Assembly: GCA_023410535.1 (NCBI GenBank)
Contig: JAEYPR010000003.1
Coordinates: 124,001-188,000 of the forward strand
Direction: 5' to 3'
Length of the DNA stretch: 64,000 nt
From: Bacillota bacterium
Lineage (GTDB): Bacteria > Bacillota > UBA4882 > UBA8346
Positions 7,922 to 16,397 of the stretch are shown piece by piece. The position numbers were made by a program, and so were the translations under genes. Below the pieces are notes generated by a model. It searched no databases. It had not been told where the DNA came from and saw only the letters and a list, made by a program, of their open reading frames with translations. Numbering within the stretch: the first letter of the stretch is position 1; each line of letters opens with the position of its first letter.

Positions 7922-8956
7922 TTACCGCTTGCCAACCAGGGTCCAATGTCCAGCCCCGGTGACCGGAGCGGCCGCCGTGCTTTCACGGATCACCAATTGG
8001 GGGGTGAATTTCAGTTTCCGTTTGACAGTTTCCCCTTGCAACACTTTGTAGAGTTGATCGGCGGTCGCCCGGGCAACCTCCCGCGTATGATTATCAATGG
8101 AGGTTAACGTGGGAGTCGCCGCCTCCGCCAAAAGCGAATTATTATATCCGATGATCGAAATATCCCGGGGAACGTTCAATCCACGTCGCGCGGCGGCTTT
8201 CATCACTCCAACCGCAGTAATGTCTTCGCCGCAGATCACCGCGGTAACCCGCTTGCCTTGGTCAAGCAGTTGATTCAAGCCGCTGGCGCCATCCGCCATA
8301 CTGTAAAGGACTCCGCAATAGTTGCTCGGATTGAGGGCATGCTTTCGCATCCCCTCCTGGAACCCTTTCAGTTTCGCCACAGCCGAGGGGTTTTTGGAAT
8401 CGACAAAATAATAAATATCGCGATGCCCCTGTTCAACCAGGTAAGTCACGGTATTGGCCACGGCCACCGTATCCTCGTGAACGATGGAATAAATATTATC
8501 GGCCTGCAAATAGTTGTTCACGATCAGTAAAGGCACTTTCCGAGCGGCTTGCAAAAGATGATCGTTATTGGTCTTCTCCTTATACATCGAACCGACCATA
8601 ATAATCCCATCGACCTGTTTTTCCAGGGTCATCCGCAGGCACTTCTTTATGCTCTCCAGTCCCGAACCGGTATTGGTTAAGATCACATTATACCCCAGTT
8701 CAATGAAACGCCGCTCAATGGTGTAGACCACCGTGGCAATATAAAGACTGGTGATATCATTGGCCAAAATTCCAATGGTCTTCATGGAGTTAACCACTAG
8801 CCCGCGCGCGACCGCGTTGGCAACATAGTGGGTTTGGTCCAAGATCGCTTGAACCTTTTGGCGGGTCTCCGGGTTCACCTTCTCCGGTTGATTGAGAACC
8901 CGGGAGACCGTTGCCGTCGAGACTCCGGCTAAACCGGCAATGTCTTGCATTTTCAT
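7922..8956 (-). CDS. LacI-family transcriptional regulator
   Basis: A 344-residue repressor-type protein. The N-terminal helix-turn-helix is classical (MQDIAGLAGVSTATVSRVLN, residues 3-22) followed by the hinge helix, then a periplasmic-binding-protein-like effector domain with the usual blocks (IGILANDITS, GIIMVGSMY, ISIIGYNN). The ATG has AGGTG seven bases upstream. It lies 225 bases downstream of the GH2 operon on the same strand. The operon promoter carries two cre-like palindromes, the type of site LacI/CcpA proteins bind, so this protein is the obvious candidate repressor; the effector is probably a sugar released in the pathway (inference). Confidence 0.93.
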   Translation of the reverse strand: MKMQDIAGLAGVSTATVSRVLNQPEKVNPETRQKVQAILDQTHYVANAVARGLVVNSMKTIGILANDITSLYIATVVYTIERRFIELGYNVILTNTGSGLESIKKCLRMTLEKQVDGIIMVGSMYKEKTNNDHLLQAARKVPLLIVNNYLQADNIYSIVHEDTVAVANTVTYLVEQGHRDIYYFVDSKNPSAVAKLKGFQEGMRKHALNPSNYCGVLYSMADGASGLNQLLDQGKRVTAVICGEDITAVGVMKAAARRGLNVPRDISIIGYNNSLLAEAATPTLTSIDNHTREVARATADQLYKVLQGETVKRKLKFTPQLVIRESTAAAPVTGAGHWTLVGKR

Positions 8957-9181
8957 CGTAATTCACCTAAAACAGTTACCGTATTCAATCGAACTTATCC
9001 TTTATGATAACCTTTCTTTTGCGCAAAAGTCAAATCGCCATCATATTAGGGACTTGCCGGAATTATTTTGGCACATGCCTGAATCTTTTTGACATGTGTC
9101 AGAACCTTTTGTCACTTGCCGCAATCGTTCCCGCGCAAGTGAGATCAAAGGCGGGGGTGAGGTCGAGACATTCTGGACTCC

Positions 9182-10978
9182 TTATTCCCCGTACTCCGCC
9201 TGTTTCTCGCGGTAAAAGGCCTGGAGAATATAAAAGGCGAGTTTCCGGGTTTGCTTATCGGCCGCGATCAATCCCTTCCGGTTGAAACCCCGTTGAAACC
9301 GGTTGATCCGGCGCGGCGTCCGGAAGTCGTACAGGATCCAGGGCGAGATTCCTTTGATGTAATCGAGCTGCCGGACGATCTCAACCTGGCGGCGGTAAAC
9401 TTCTGCCATATGATCTTCGGTGAAAAGGTCGTTTTTGGTCCCGCGTTGACCGGCCAAGCCGTCGGCGCCGGTCTCAGTGATCACCACCGGCTTTTGGGGA
9501 TTGGAGTTCTTACCCAAAGCGATCAGATCTTCAATGTTCGGCCGGTACCAACCGTAATATTCGTTTAACCCAATCACGTCCAACGCATCGGCCAACCGGT
9601 CCTCGATCTTCAGTTTGGCTTCGTTCACCAGGCAAGCCGCTGAAACCAGGCGGGTGGGATCAGTGGCTTTGGCCGTCCGCGCCAGCCGGCTCATAAAAGA
9701 CAAACGGGCTTCGGTATCGGCATTTTCATTCCCGACCGACCAGATGATGACACTGGACCGGTTTTGGTCGCGTAAAATCAGTTCAAGCAGTTGGTTTTCG
9801 GCATCGGCGTAAGTAGCCGGATTGTCGAAAGCGATCGCCCAATAAACCGGAATCTCTTCCCACAAAAGCATTCCGACTTCATCGGCGATCAGCGCCGCCA
9901 GTTCGGTATGGGGATAATGGGCCAACCGCATGAAGTTGCAACCCAAATCCTTGGCGTCGGCAAAACGGCGCCGTAAATCCGCTTCGTTGGACACTTTGCC
10001 AAGTTGTTCATCATCTTCGTGAGCACAGATTCCCCGGAGGAATAACGGTTTCCCGTTGAGCCGGATGGTTTGGCCCACCACTTCAATTTGGCGAAACCCA
10101 ACCAGCAATTCCACCCGGTCGGCGCCGTAACTGATAACCACTTGGTAACGGCGGGGTTGCTCCGGACTCCACAGTTCCGGACGGGCCGCCGCTGTCGTCA
10201 GCACGACGGACTGATTGACGGTCTGCCCGGTGGTTTTGACGCCCAATTCGGGGATCTCCAACCCGACCGCGCCGTCGGCCCCGTCAACGCTAACTTCAGC
10301 CCGGATCTGACCGTAGGTACCATCGGGGACCAGATACACCTTGGCATTTTTAACAAACGCCGGTTTCATCCGGAACAACTCGATGTCGCGATAGATCCCG
10401 CCGTAATTGAACCAATCGGTATTTTTCATCGGAACCCGGTCGGCGGTACGAGTGTTATTAACGCAGAACTGAATGATATTTTTTTGCTGAAGTTTGCCGG
10501 TGAGTTCCACGCAGAACGGAGTGGATCCGCCAAGGTGATTGCCGAGAAACTCCCGGTTCAAAAAGACTTTGGTGTCGTAGTTGGCAGCGCCGATCTTCAA
10601 AAACACCCGTTCCCCCGGTTCGGCCTCAATATAAGTGAATTCCCGCGCGTACCAAGCGCTTCCCTCATAATAAAAATATTCCGGTCGGATCGTATTCCAA
10701 CAGCACGGCAGGACGGTTTCCTCTCCGGCGTCATGGTCGTAATCCCAAGGAACCAACCGGCCGTTGGGATCTTCCTTGACGAGCAGGTGCCAGTCAGCGC
10801 GTAAACCGGTGTCATACGGATCAATCGCAAAAAACCAACTGCCGTTCAGACTCTCTTTCGGACGGTTTTCCGTCAGAATGAAGGTGGTGTGGTTCAGGTT
10901 TTGCAGGCTGAACTTATAATGATAACGTTCATCGTGAATATTGGCTTGCAAATTATCGGCATGCAATTCGTTACTCAT
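9182..10978 (-). CDS. Glycoside hydrolase family 2, beta-glucuronidase-like
   Basis: A 598-residue GH2 enzyme without a signal peptide, so cytoplasmic. It has the N-terminal sugar-binding jelly roll (LNGSWFFAIDP near 45; WYAREF), an immunoglobulin-like middle domain and a TIM barrel. The acid/base Glu is in IIWSVGNEN and the nucleophile Glu is in PVVITETGAD; the arrangement and length are those of beta-glucuronidases rather than the larger beta-galactosidases, though substrate cannot be fixed by eye. ATG 10978 is preferred because AAAGGTG lies just upstream, while the GTG at 10987 is inside that ribosome site. It is last in the ABC transporter operon and probably removes uronic acid or galactose residues from imported oligosaccharides. 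Confidence 0.88.
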   Translation of the reverse strand: MSNELHADNLQANIHDERYHYKFSLQNLNHTTFILTENRPKESLNGSWFFAIDPYDTGLRADWHLLVKEDPNGRLVPWDYDHDAGEETVLPCCWNTIRPEYFYYEGSAWYAREFTYIEAEPGERVFLKIGAANYDTKVFLNREFLGNHLGGSTPFCVELTGKLQQKNIIQFCVNNTRTADRVPMKNTDWFNYGGIYRDIELFRMKPAFVKNAKVYLVPDGTYGQIRAEVSVDGADGAVGLEIPELGVKTTGQTVNQSVVLTTAAARPELWSPEQPRRYQVVISYGADRVELLVGFRQIEVVGQTIRLNGKPLFLRGICAHEDDEQLGKVSNEADLRRRFADAKDLGCNFMRLAHYPHTELAALIADEVGMLLWEEIPVYWAIAFDNPATYADAENQLLELILRDQNRSSVIIWSVGNENADTEARLSFMSRLARTAKATDPTRLVSAACLVNEAKLKIEDRLADALDVIGLNEYYGWYRPNIEDLIALGKNSNPQKPVVITETGADGLAGQRGTKNDLFTEDHMAEVYRRQVEIVRQLDYIKGISPWILYDFRTPRRINRFQRGFNRKGLIAADKQTRKLAFYILQAFYREKQAEYGE

Positions 10979-11010
10979 GGTACTCACCTTTCAATGTGAA
11001 ATATTGATTA

Positions 11011-11859
11011 TCAACCTTTGACGCCACCGGCGGCAATTCCTTGGACAAAATATTTCTGGGCTGCCAAAAAGACCACAATTACCGGAATGACCGAAATCAG
11101 ACAGCCGGCCATTTGCGGTCCGTAGTAAACGGTATATTGGGTAATAAAATCGGACATTCCCAACGGAATGGTCTTCAAGCTTTCTTTGGTGATATAGATC
11201 ATCGGGGTAAAGAAATCATTCCAGAAGAACCGGAACGAGAAAATGACCTGGGTGGCGATGACCGGTTTGGCCAAAGGCAACATAATCCGGGCAAAGATCA
11301 CAAACTCATTGGCCCCGTCGATCCGGGCCGCCTCAATCAACGAATCGGGAATGGTCATAAAATACTGTTTCACCAAAAACGTGCCGAACGCCGTAAAGGA
11401 GCCCAACAAAATCAAAGCCAAATGGGTGTCGTACAGCCCTAAGTTGCGCACGATCAAAAACTGCGGAATGATCATCACTTGTTGCGGGATCATGATCGAA
11501 GAGATATACAACAAAAAGATCAGGTCCCGGCCTTTCCAGCGCAGTTTGGCAAAGGCGTAAGCGCCGGTGGTGGCGGTGAGGATCTGTACCAGGGTGATGA
11601 TGATCGTCACTTTGAAGGAATTATAGGTGTAAATCGGAAACGACTTGATAAGTTGCTTGAAATTGTCCCAAATGAAATGGTCCGGAATTAGCTTTACCGG
11701 ATAGCTGAAGATCTCCGACTCAGTTTTAAACGCTGAAGACACCATTAATAATAACGGCAAAAGAATGATCAACGCGGTGATTCCCAATACCAGATAGACC
11801 GCGGTGGCTGACATGAACTGTTTTAATTGCCGGTTGGGGCTTAAATTAAGCTGTTCCAA
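11011..11859 (-). CDS. Carbohydrate ABC transporter permease, MalG type
   Basis: A 282-residue inner-membrane protein with about six membrane helices. The cytoplasmic EAA loop that contacts the ATPase is visible (DSLIEAARIDGANEFVIFARIMLPLAKP). The C-terminal KYFVQGIAAGGVKG ending is typical of MalG/MsmG permeases (CUT1 family). It follows the MalF-type gene by 36 bases and precedes the GH2 gene by 32, all on the minus strand. It would form the channel with its MalF-type partner and take substrate from the binding protein at 12855-14132. Confidence 0.92.
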   Translation of the reverse strand: MEQLNLSPNRQLKQFMSATAVYLVLGITALIILLPLLLMVSSAFKTESEIFSYPVKLIPDHFIWDNFKQLIKSFPIYTYNSFKVTIIITLVQILTATTGAYAFAKLRWKGRDLIFLLYISSIMIPQQVMIIPQFLIVRNLGLYDTHLALILLGSFTAFGTFLVKQYFMTIPDSLIEAARIDGANEFVIFARIMLPLAKPVIATQVIFSFRFFWNDFFTPMIYITKESLKTIPLGMSDFITQYTVYYGPQMAGCLISVIPVIVVFLAAQKYFVQGIAAGGVKG

Positions 11860-11895
11860 TCTCAGTTACCTCCTCACACAGATAAGTTCCAGTTG

Positions 11896-12792
11896 TCACT
11901 CGTAAGTTACCCATTTCTTTTGACCCCGGTATTGCACAACAGTTACGGCCAAAACAATCAACAACAACACCACCGCTTCAGCCGAGGCGTAACCCATCCG
12001 GTAATGGGCGAAGGCATTCTGGAAGATATCGAAGACCAAGACCGTCGTCGAGCCGGCCGGACCGCCACCCAATTGTCCTCCGGTCATTACAAAGACCGAG
12101 TCGAATACTTTAAACGAGTTGATTACCGCCATAATCAAACAGAAAAACGTCGTCGGACTGAGCATCGGGATGGTTACATTCAGGAGTTGTTTCCATTGGT
12201 TCGCGCCGTCAATCTCCGCCGCCTCGTACAACTCGGGATTAATCGACTGAAGTCCGCTGAGGAACAGAATCATGTAATACCCAAACGATTGCCAGATCGT
12301 CACCAGCATAATCGTGAGCAACGCCGTGCCGGGGCTGGTTAACCAAGGAATCTTGGCAAAACCCAACGCCAGCAGCAAATTGTTGACCGGCCCTTTATCG
12401 GGATGGAGCACGACCATAAAAATCAATGAGATCGCGACCATCGACAAGATGGTCGGTAAAAAGATAACGGCGCGGAAGAAGTTCCGTCCGAATAATTTCC
12501 GATTTAAGAAAATCGCAAAGACAAAACCCAATAAAATCTGGGCGATCACTGTCACCACTGTAAACTTGACCGTATTAACCAACGCATTGATAAATTCCGG
12601 ACTGGTAAACGCGATCAGAAAGTTTTTCAACCCAATCCATTCGAAAGCAAACCCCCCCGAGTAATCGGTAAAGGCCAAAGCCAACGTGGCAAACATCGGA
12701 ATTAAAATGAATAAAAAGAACCCGATAAAACTGGGCAATAAAAACGCGGCGACTACCAACCATTTGGTCGGCTTTGAAGTTTGAGTTGCCAT
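11896..12792 (-). CDS. Carbohydrate ABC transporter permease, MalF/UgpA type
   Basis: A 298-residue inner-membrane permease of the CUT1 sugar family with about six helices. The EAA motif reads ELYEAAEIDGANQWKQLLNVTIPML. The ATG at 12792 is used because AAAGGTG lies six bases upstream; the in-frame GTG at 12801 is part of that ribosome site. It is separated from the binding-protein gene by a stem-loop (12811-12842) that probably lowers its expression relative to the binding protein. Confidence 0.92.
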   Translation of the reverse strand: MATQTSKPTKWLVVAAFLLPSFIGFFLFILIPMFATLALAFTDYSGGFAFEWIGLKNFLIAFTSPEFINALVNTVKFTVVTVIAQILLGFVFAIFLNRKLFGRNFFRAVIFLPTILSMVAISLIFMVVLHPDKGPVNNLLLALGFAKIPWLTSPGTALLTIMLVTIWQSFGYYMILFLSGLQSINPELYEAAEIDGANQWKQLLNVTIPMLSPTTFFCLIMAVINSFKVFDSVFVMTGGQLGGGPAGSTTVLVFDIFQNAFAHYRMGYASAEAVVLLLIVLAVTVVQYRGQKKWVTYE

Positions 12793-12810
12793 CCGCCTCA
12801 CCTTTCTTTA

Positions 12811-12842
12811 AAAAGGGGCTCCAATCAATCGAAGCCCCTTTT
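12811..12842 (-). terminator. Intercistronic stem-loop between binding protein and permease genes
   Basis: A perfect 10-bp stem (12811-12820 with 12833-12842, AAAAGGGGCT) and 12-base loop. On the minus strand it ends in TTTT and AAAG. Its place between binding-protein and permease genes is typical of partial terminators or RNA-stabilising hairpins that set a high binding protein to permease ratio. Confidence 0.7.
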
Positions 12843-12854
12843 CACACTTCAAAT

Positions 12855-14132
12855 TTAGTTTGTGGTCTTGATGACTTGTTGCAATTGCGCTTTCAACTCG
12901 GTGATGAACTCTTTCTCGGTCATGTTGGAAGAGAGGTATTTCTCCAACACCGTTCCCAAGGTCGCTTCAACCCGGGAACCGTAAATGGTATACCATTGGG
13001 CCATCCGCGGCGCCGGTTCGATGAAGTAGTTCAACGATTCGGCATCCGGCACAACCTTGGCTAATTCGGCTTTAACGCCCTCGTCAACCACCGGCGGGAG
13101 GAAGCCGTTTTTGGCGACAACCTTGGCACCTTCGGAACTGCCCATCCAGGCGAGGAATTTGAAAGCCGCGTCTTTTTTCTTGGAACGGCTGTAGATATGG
13201 TTGAAGGTACAAGCGCCCATGGTAACATATTTGGGACTGTCGCTGGGTAACCGGGTGATCGCCCAGTCGTTCCAGGTGTAATCTTTAAGCAGCTTGTCAT
13301 CGCGACCGCTGATCATCATGCCGGGGAACCATTCGCCGATTAACAGCATCGCGGTGTTGCCATCGTAGAACGGTTTGGAATAATGGGTTTTGGTGGCTTT
13401 CAACTCCGCCATGGAGAGAATGCTCTTGGATTTCTCCAAGTCGCGACGCATTTTAACACTGTAAGCCAACGCTTTTTCATCCAGGTTCAGCTTGCCTTTG
13501 GCGTCGATAAACATCACGTTCTTTTGAATCGCCGGCACCACGCTCAACTGCGGCCAGGTATACAGGAGCGAACCGTAGATACGGCCATCGCCGGTGCTCA
13601 GTTTCTTGCTGACTTCCTGGAATTTGTCCCAGGTCCATTCGCCCTTCTTCACATATTCGGTCGGGGTCGGGATTCCGGCTTTGGCAAAAAGTTTTTTGTT
13701 GTAATAAGTATAGTATCCGGCGCCCCGGTACGGGATGGCCAAAACTTTGCCACTGACGGTGATTTGCGAGGTATAAGCTTTGATTGATTTGAGATCGTAT
13801 TTGGTGGTCTTAATGTACTTGTCAAGCGGTTCGATAAAACCGTTCTTGGCTTGTTGGAACATATCGGTCTGACGTTTCTGCATGTAACAGTCGATGTCAG
13901 CGCCGCCGGCCAACATGGTCAAGATTTTGGTTTCATAATCGGAGGACGGCATGACCGTTGTCTTGACGAAAACCTCTTTTTGGCTGTTGTTGAAGGCGTC
14001 AACGATCGGTTGGAAGGTTGGATCCTGCCACATGTAATAGTTGACTTCAACCGGGGCGGCCAGACTGAACCCGCTTGCTGCGACAAAGATTCCCAATACC
14101 ATCAGGAAAACCAAGGCAGAAATTTTTCTCAA
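12855..14132 (-). CDS. Extracellular sugar-binding protein of ABC transporter 1
   Basis: A 425-residue family 1 solute-binding protein. It has a type I signal peptide of about 25 residues ending ASGFSLAA, with no lipobox cysteine. The mature part shows the usual blocks: EVNYYMWQDPTF, FVKTTVMPSSDYETKILTML, a mid-region YYTYYNKKLFAKAGI, and GNTAMLLIGEW near 275. It delivers an oligosaccharide to the two permeases downstream. In Gram-positive cells such proteins are normally lipoproteins; the absence of the cysteine fits a soluble periplasmic protein and hence an outer membrane. Transcribed from the promoter at 14256-14284. Confidence 0.93.
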   Translation of the reverse strand: MRKISALVFLMVLGIFVAASGFSLAAPVEVNYYMWQDPTFQPIVDAFNNSQKEVFVKTTVMPSSDYETKILTMLAGGADIDCYMQKRQTDMFQQAKNGFIEPLDKYIKTTKYDLKSIKAYTSQITVSGKVLAIPYRGAGYYTYYNKKLFAKAGIPTPTEYVKKGEWTWDKFQEVSKKLSTGDGRIYGSLLYTWPQLSVVPAIQKNVMFIDAKGKLNLDEKALAYSVKMRRDLEKSKSILSMAELKATKTHYSKPFYDGNTAMLLIGEWFPGMMISGRDDKLLKDYTWNDWAITRLPSDSPKYVTMGACTFNHIYSRSKKKDAAFKFLAWMGSSEGAKVVAKNGFLPPVVDEGVKAELAKVVPDAESLNYFIEPAPRMAQWYTIYGSRVEATLGTVLEKYLSSNMTEKEFITELKAQLQQVIKTTN

Positions 14133-14224
14133 TTAATTCATCCCCTTTAATAATTGTTGGTTACGCTCTTTCAATCCAAGCTTATCCTCCTCTTTTTGCA
14201 AGATCATCGAAACTTTCTCACAAA

Positions 14225-14252
14225 TGTAAGCGTTTTCATGAAAGCGCTTACA
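14225..14252. promoter_or_regulatory. Two abutting cre/LacI-type operators
   Basis: TGTAAGCGTTTTCA (14225-14238) is directly followed by TGAAAGCGCTTACA (14239-14252). Both fit the catabolite-responsive element pattern TGNAANCGNTNNCA, and together they form one longer inverted repeat. They start four bases after the -10 box of the minus-strand promoter, covering the transcription start, where a bound LacI or CcpA protein would block transcription. Confidence 0.85.
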
Positions 14253-14255
14253 TCA

Positions 14256-14284
14256 ACTATAACTCCTTGTTAAAAACTTGTCAA
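14256..14284 (-). promoter_or_regulatory. Sigma-A promoter of the ABC transporter 1 / GH2 operon
   Basis: On the minus strand TTGACA (14284-14279), a 17-bp spacer, then TATAGT (14261-14256). This is nearly consensus and would be strong when not repressed. The leader to the binding-protein ATG is about 115 bases. Confidence 0.85.
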
Positions 14285-14546
14285 TTGCAAGTTAAAAATA
14301 ACTTTAGTGTCCCTCCCCCCAACCGACTCGACGATAACCGTCCATTCGGATCATAATCATTTATTCTCTGCCATATCAGGCGTTTCGTTCCAAACCGCAT
14401 CCGTTTTGCCCGATTTTCTTTTCTTTCGTTTGCAGGAAAAATTTGAATATGAGACAATACTAGGTAACAAAATTGTTTCGTTAATTTACCGACGCAATGG
14501 CGCAACCGAAGAAACAACCCAAGAACAACGCGTTAAGGAGTATCTC

Positions 14547-16388
14547 ATGACCGCGTTCAATCTTCCCAAAACCCTTAAAAGCCGGCTGATTCTCTGCTTT
14601 TTGGCGGTTACCATCTTTCCGTCGGTCGCCATCAGTTATTTTTATTACAAGTCCTCCCAAAACACCTTGGATCAAAATATGATCGACACCTCCGTCAGCA
14701 GTCTCAATTACTCCATGACGATCATTGACAAACAACTAAAAAACGCCGAGCAATTATCGGACTGGGTATTCATCAACAAAAATCTTGACAATACCCTGAC
14801 CAACAACGCCGGCGCCCAGCCGCGCTATAATGCGGACATTCGCGCCTTTCTCGATGCCGTGGAGTTTCAGTTCCGTTTCAACACATCGATCGGCACCTAC
14901 ATTTATTCGTTGATCATCCACGGCCAAAACGGGCTTGATTTGCGGGCCGGTCAACCGGAAGGGACGCAGATCAATATCGCGGAACTGCAAAAAACCGACT
15001 GGTTCCGGCAGGGGTTAAGTCTTCAGGGGAAGAAGTTCTGGTACGGCGTTGTTAAAAACCCTTCCAACCTCCAATTTGAAAACTACATCTTACCCATGGT
15101 CCGGCCGGTGATTCATTCCTTCACCAACCGCGAGATCGGTTGGCAGATGATCGGATTCCGGGTGAATCTCATCGCCGATCTGTTTAAGAATTTCGAGATC
15201 CGCCCCGACGAAGCTCTCATGGTGCTGGACTCCAGAGGTTATTGCATCTACCACTCCAATCTCCGACGGATCGGACAGCGTTTACGTTCCCTCGGTTATA
15301 TCGCCACAGTGCTCCAGAGCGCTCATACCCAGGGGCATTTGACCGCCAAACTGCACGGCGCTTCACGGATGATCGTCTACGCCAAGTCGGAAGCGACGGG
15401 TTGGAGTATCGTGCGCATCTTATCCTCGGCCGAATTGGCCCGGCAGAAACGGTTGCTGCTCAACATCACCCTGCTGATCTTTTTAAGCAGTATCTTCTTT
15501 ACCTCGTTGCTCACAGTCTTTTTATCCAGCAACCTGACCCATCCCCTTACCAAACTGCTGCAACAGACCAAGACCATCGCCGCCGGGAACTTTAGCCGCG
15601 ACCCGGCAATCGAAGGCCGGGATGAATTGGGAGTATTAGGTCATGGCATCAATGACATGGCCGAAAACATCCGCCGTCTCCTAGACCGGATCATCGCCGA
15701 CGAACAGGAGAAACGACGGTTGGAACTGGCGGTATTGCAAAATCAGGTCAACCCGCACTTTCTCTATAACACTTTAAACTCGCTCAAACTGATGGCCACT
15801 ATCCAGAAGGCCGACGGGATCCGGGAGATGGTCACCGCCTTAGGCCGCTTATTAATGCATCTCTCGAAAAACACGGCGGAAAAGATCAGTGTAGCCGCGG
15901 AGCTCTCCCTGCTCAATGATTATCTGTCCATCCAAAACATTCGTTACAAAGGCAAGATTCAACTCGAATATCTCATTGACGACGACACGGTTTTGCAATG
16001 CCAAATTATCAAATTCACCCTGCAGCCCCTCGTCGAGAATGCCATCTTTCACGGGATCGAACCGAAAAAAGACGCCGGAAGAATAACGATCGCCATCGCC
16101 GGTGACGCGGAACATATCTACATCAAAATCGAAGATGACGGCGTCGGGATGACCCCGGATCAGATCGCCACGGTTCTGACGGGCGGGCCAACCGGGAAAA
16201 ATCGCGGGTTATCCCCGATCGGCATTAAAAATGTCAATGAACGGCTGCAGTTGTTTTACGGACCGGAATACGGTTTGACGATCGAGAGCGCAGTCGACAA
16301 ATTCACCCGGGTTTGTCTGAAGCTTCCGCGCGAAGTTGATGAATCCTCCGCCGGCGTCAATCAGGAACCGGAAATTCAAGAACGATAG
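14547..16388 (+). CDS. YesM-type sensor histidine kinase
   Basis: A 613-residue membrane sensor kinase. It has a membrane helix near residues 13-33, a large extracytoplasmic Cache-like sensor, a second helix near 302-325, a HAMP linker, and the LytS/YesM-type His_kinase domain with the phosphorylated His in QVNPHFLYNTLNSLK, then an ATPase domain (DDGVGM, GIGIKNVNERL-like GLSPIGIKNVNERL). ATG 14547 follows AAGGAG by six bases; 80 further in-frame upstream codons have no ribosome site and low coding quality. Its response regulator starts ten bases after the stop. In Bacillus the homologous YesM/YesN pair sits beside pectin-fragment transport genes, as here, so it probably senses an oligosaccharide. 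Confidence 0.92.
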   Translation: MTAFNLPKTLKSRLILCFLAVTIFPSVAISYFYYKSSQNTLDQNMIDTSVSSLNYSMTIIDKQLKNAEQLSDWVFINKNLDNTLTNNAGAQPRYNADIRAFLDAVEFQFRFNTSIGTYIYSLIIHGQNGLDLRAGQPEGTQINIAELQKTDWFRQGLSLQGKKFWYGVVKNPSNLQFENYILPMVRPVIHSFTNREIGWQMIGFRVNLIADLFKNFEIRPDEALMVLDSRGYCIYHSNLRRIGQRLRSLGYIATVLQSAHTQGHLTAKLHGASRMIVYAKSEATGWSIVRILSSAELARQKRLLLNITLLIFLSSIFFTSLLTVFLSSNLTHPLTKLLQQTKTIAAGNFSRDPAIEGRDELGVLGHGINDMAENIRRLLDRIIADEQEKRRLELAVLQNQVNPHFLYNTLNSLKLMATIQKADGIREMVTALGRLLMHLSKNTAEKISVAAELSLLNDYLSIQNIRYKGKIQLEYLIDDDTVLQCQIIKFTLQPLVENAIFHGIEPKKDAGRITIAIAGDAEHIYIKIEDDGVGMTPDQIATVLTGGPTGKNRGLSPIGIKNVNERLQLFYGPEYGLTIESAVDKFTRVCLKLPREVDESSAGVNQEPEIQER

Positions 16389-16397
16389 GTGATGCGG

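Noticed and set aside
9182..10978. LacZ-type beta-galactosidase
   Set aside because: About 600 residues without the C-terminal galactosidase domains; length and motifs fit beta-glucuronidase-like GH2 better.
14307..14546. N-terminal extension of the YesM-type kinase
   Set aside because: The 80 extra codons have no ribosome site and overlap the intergenic region; AAGGAG lies correctly before ATG 14547.
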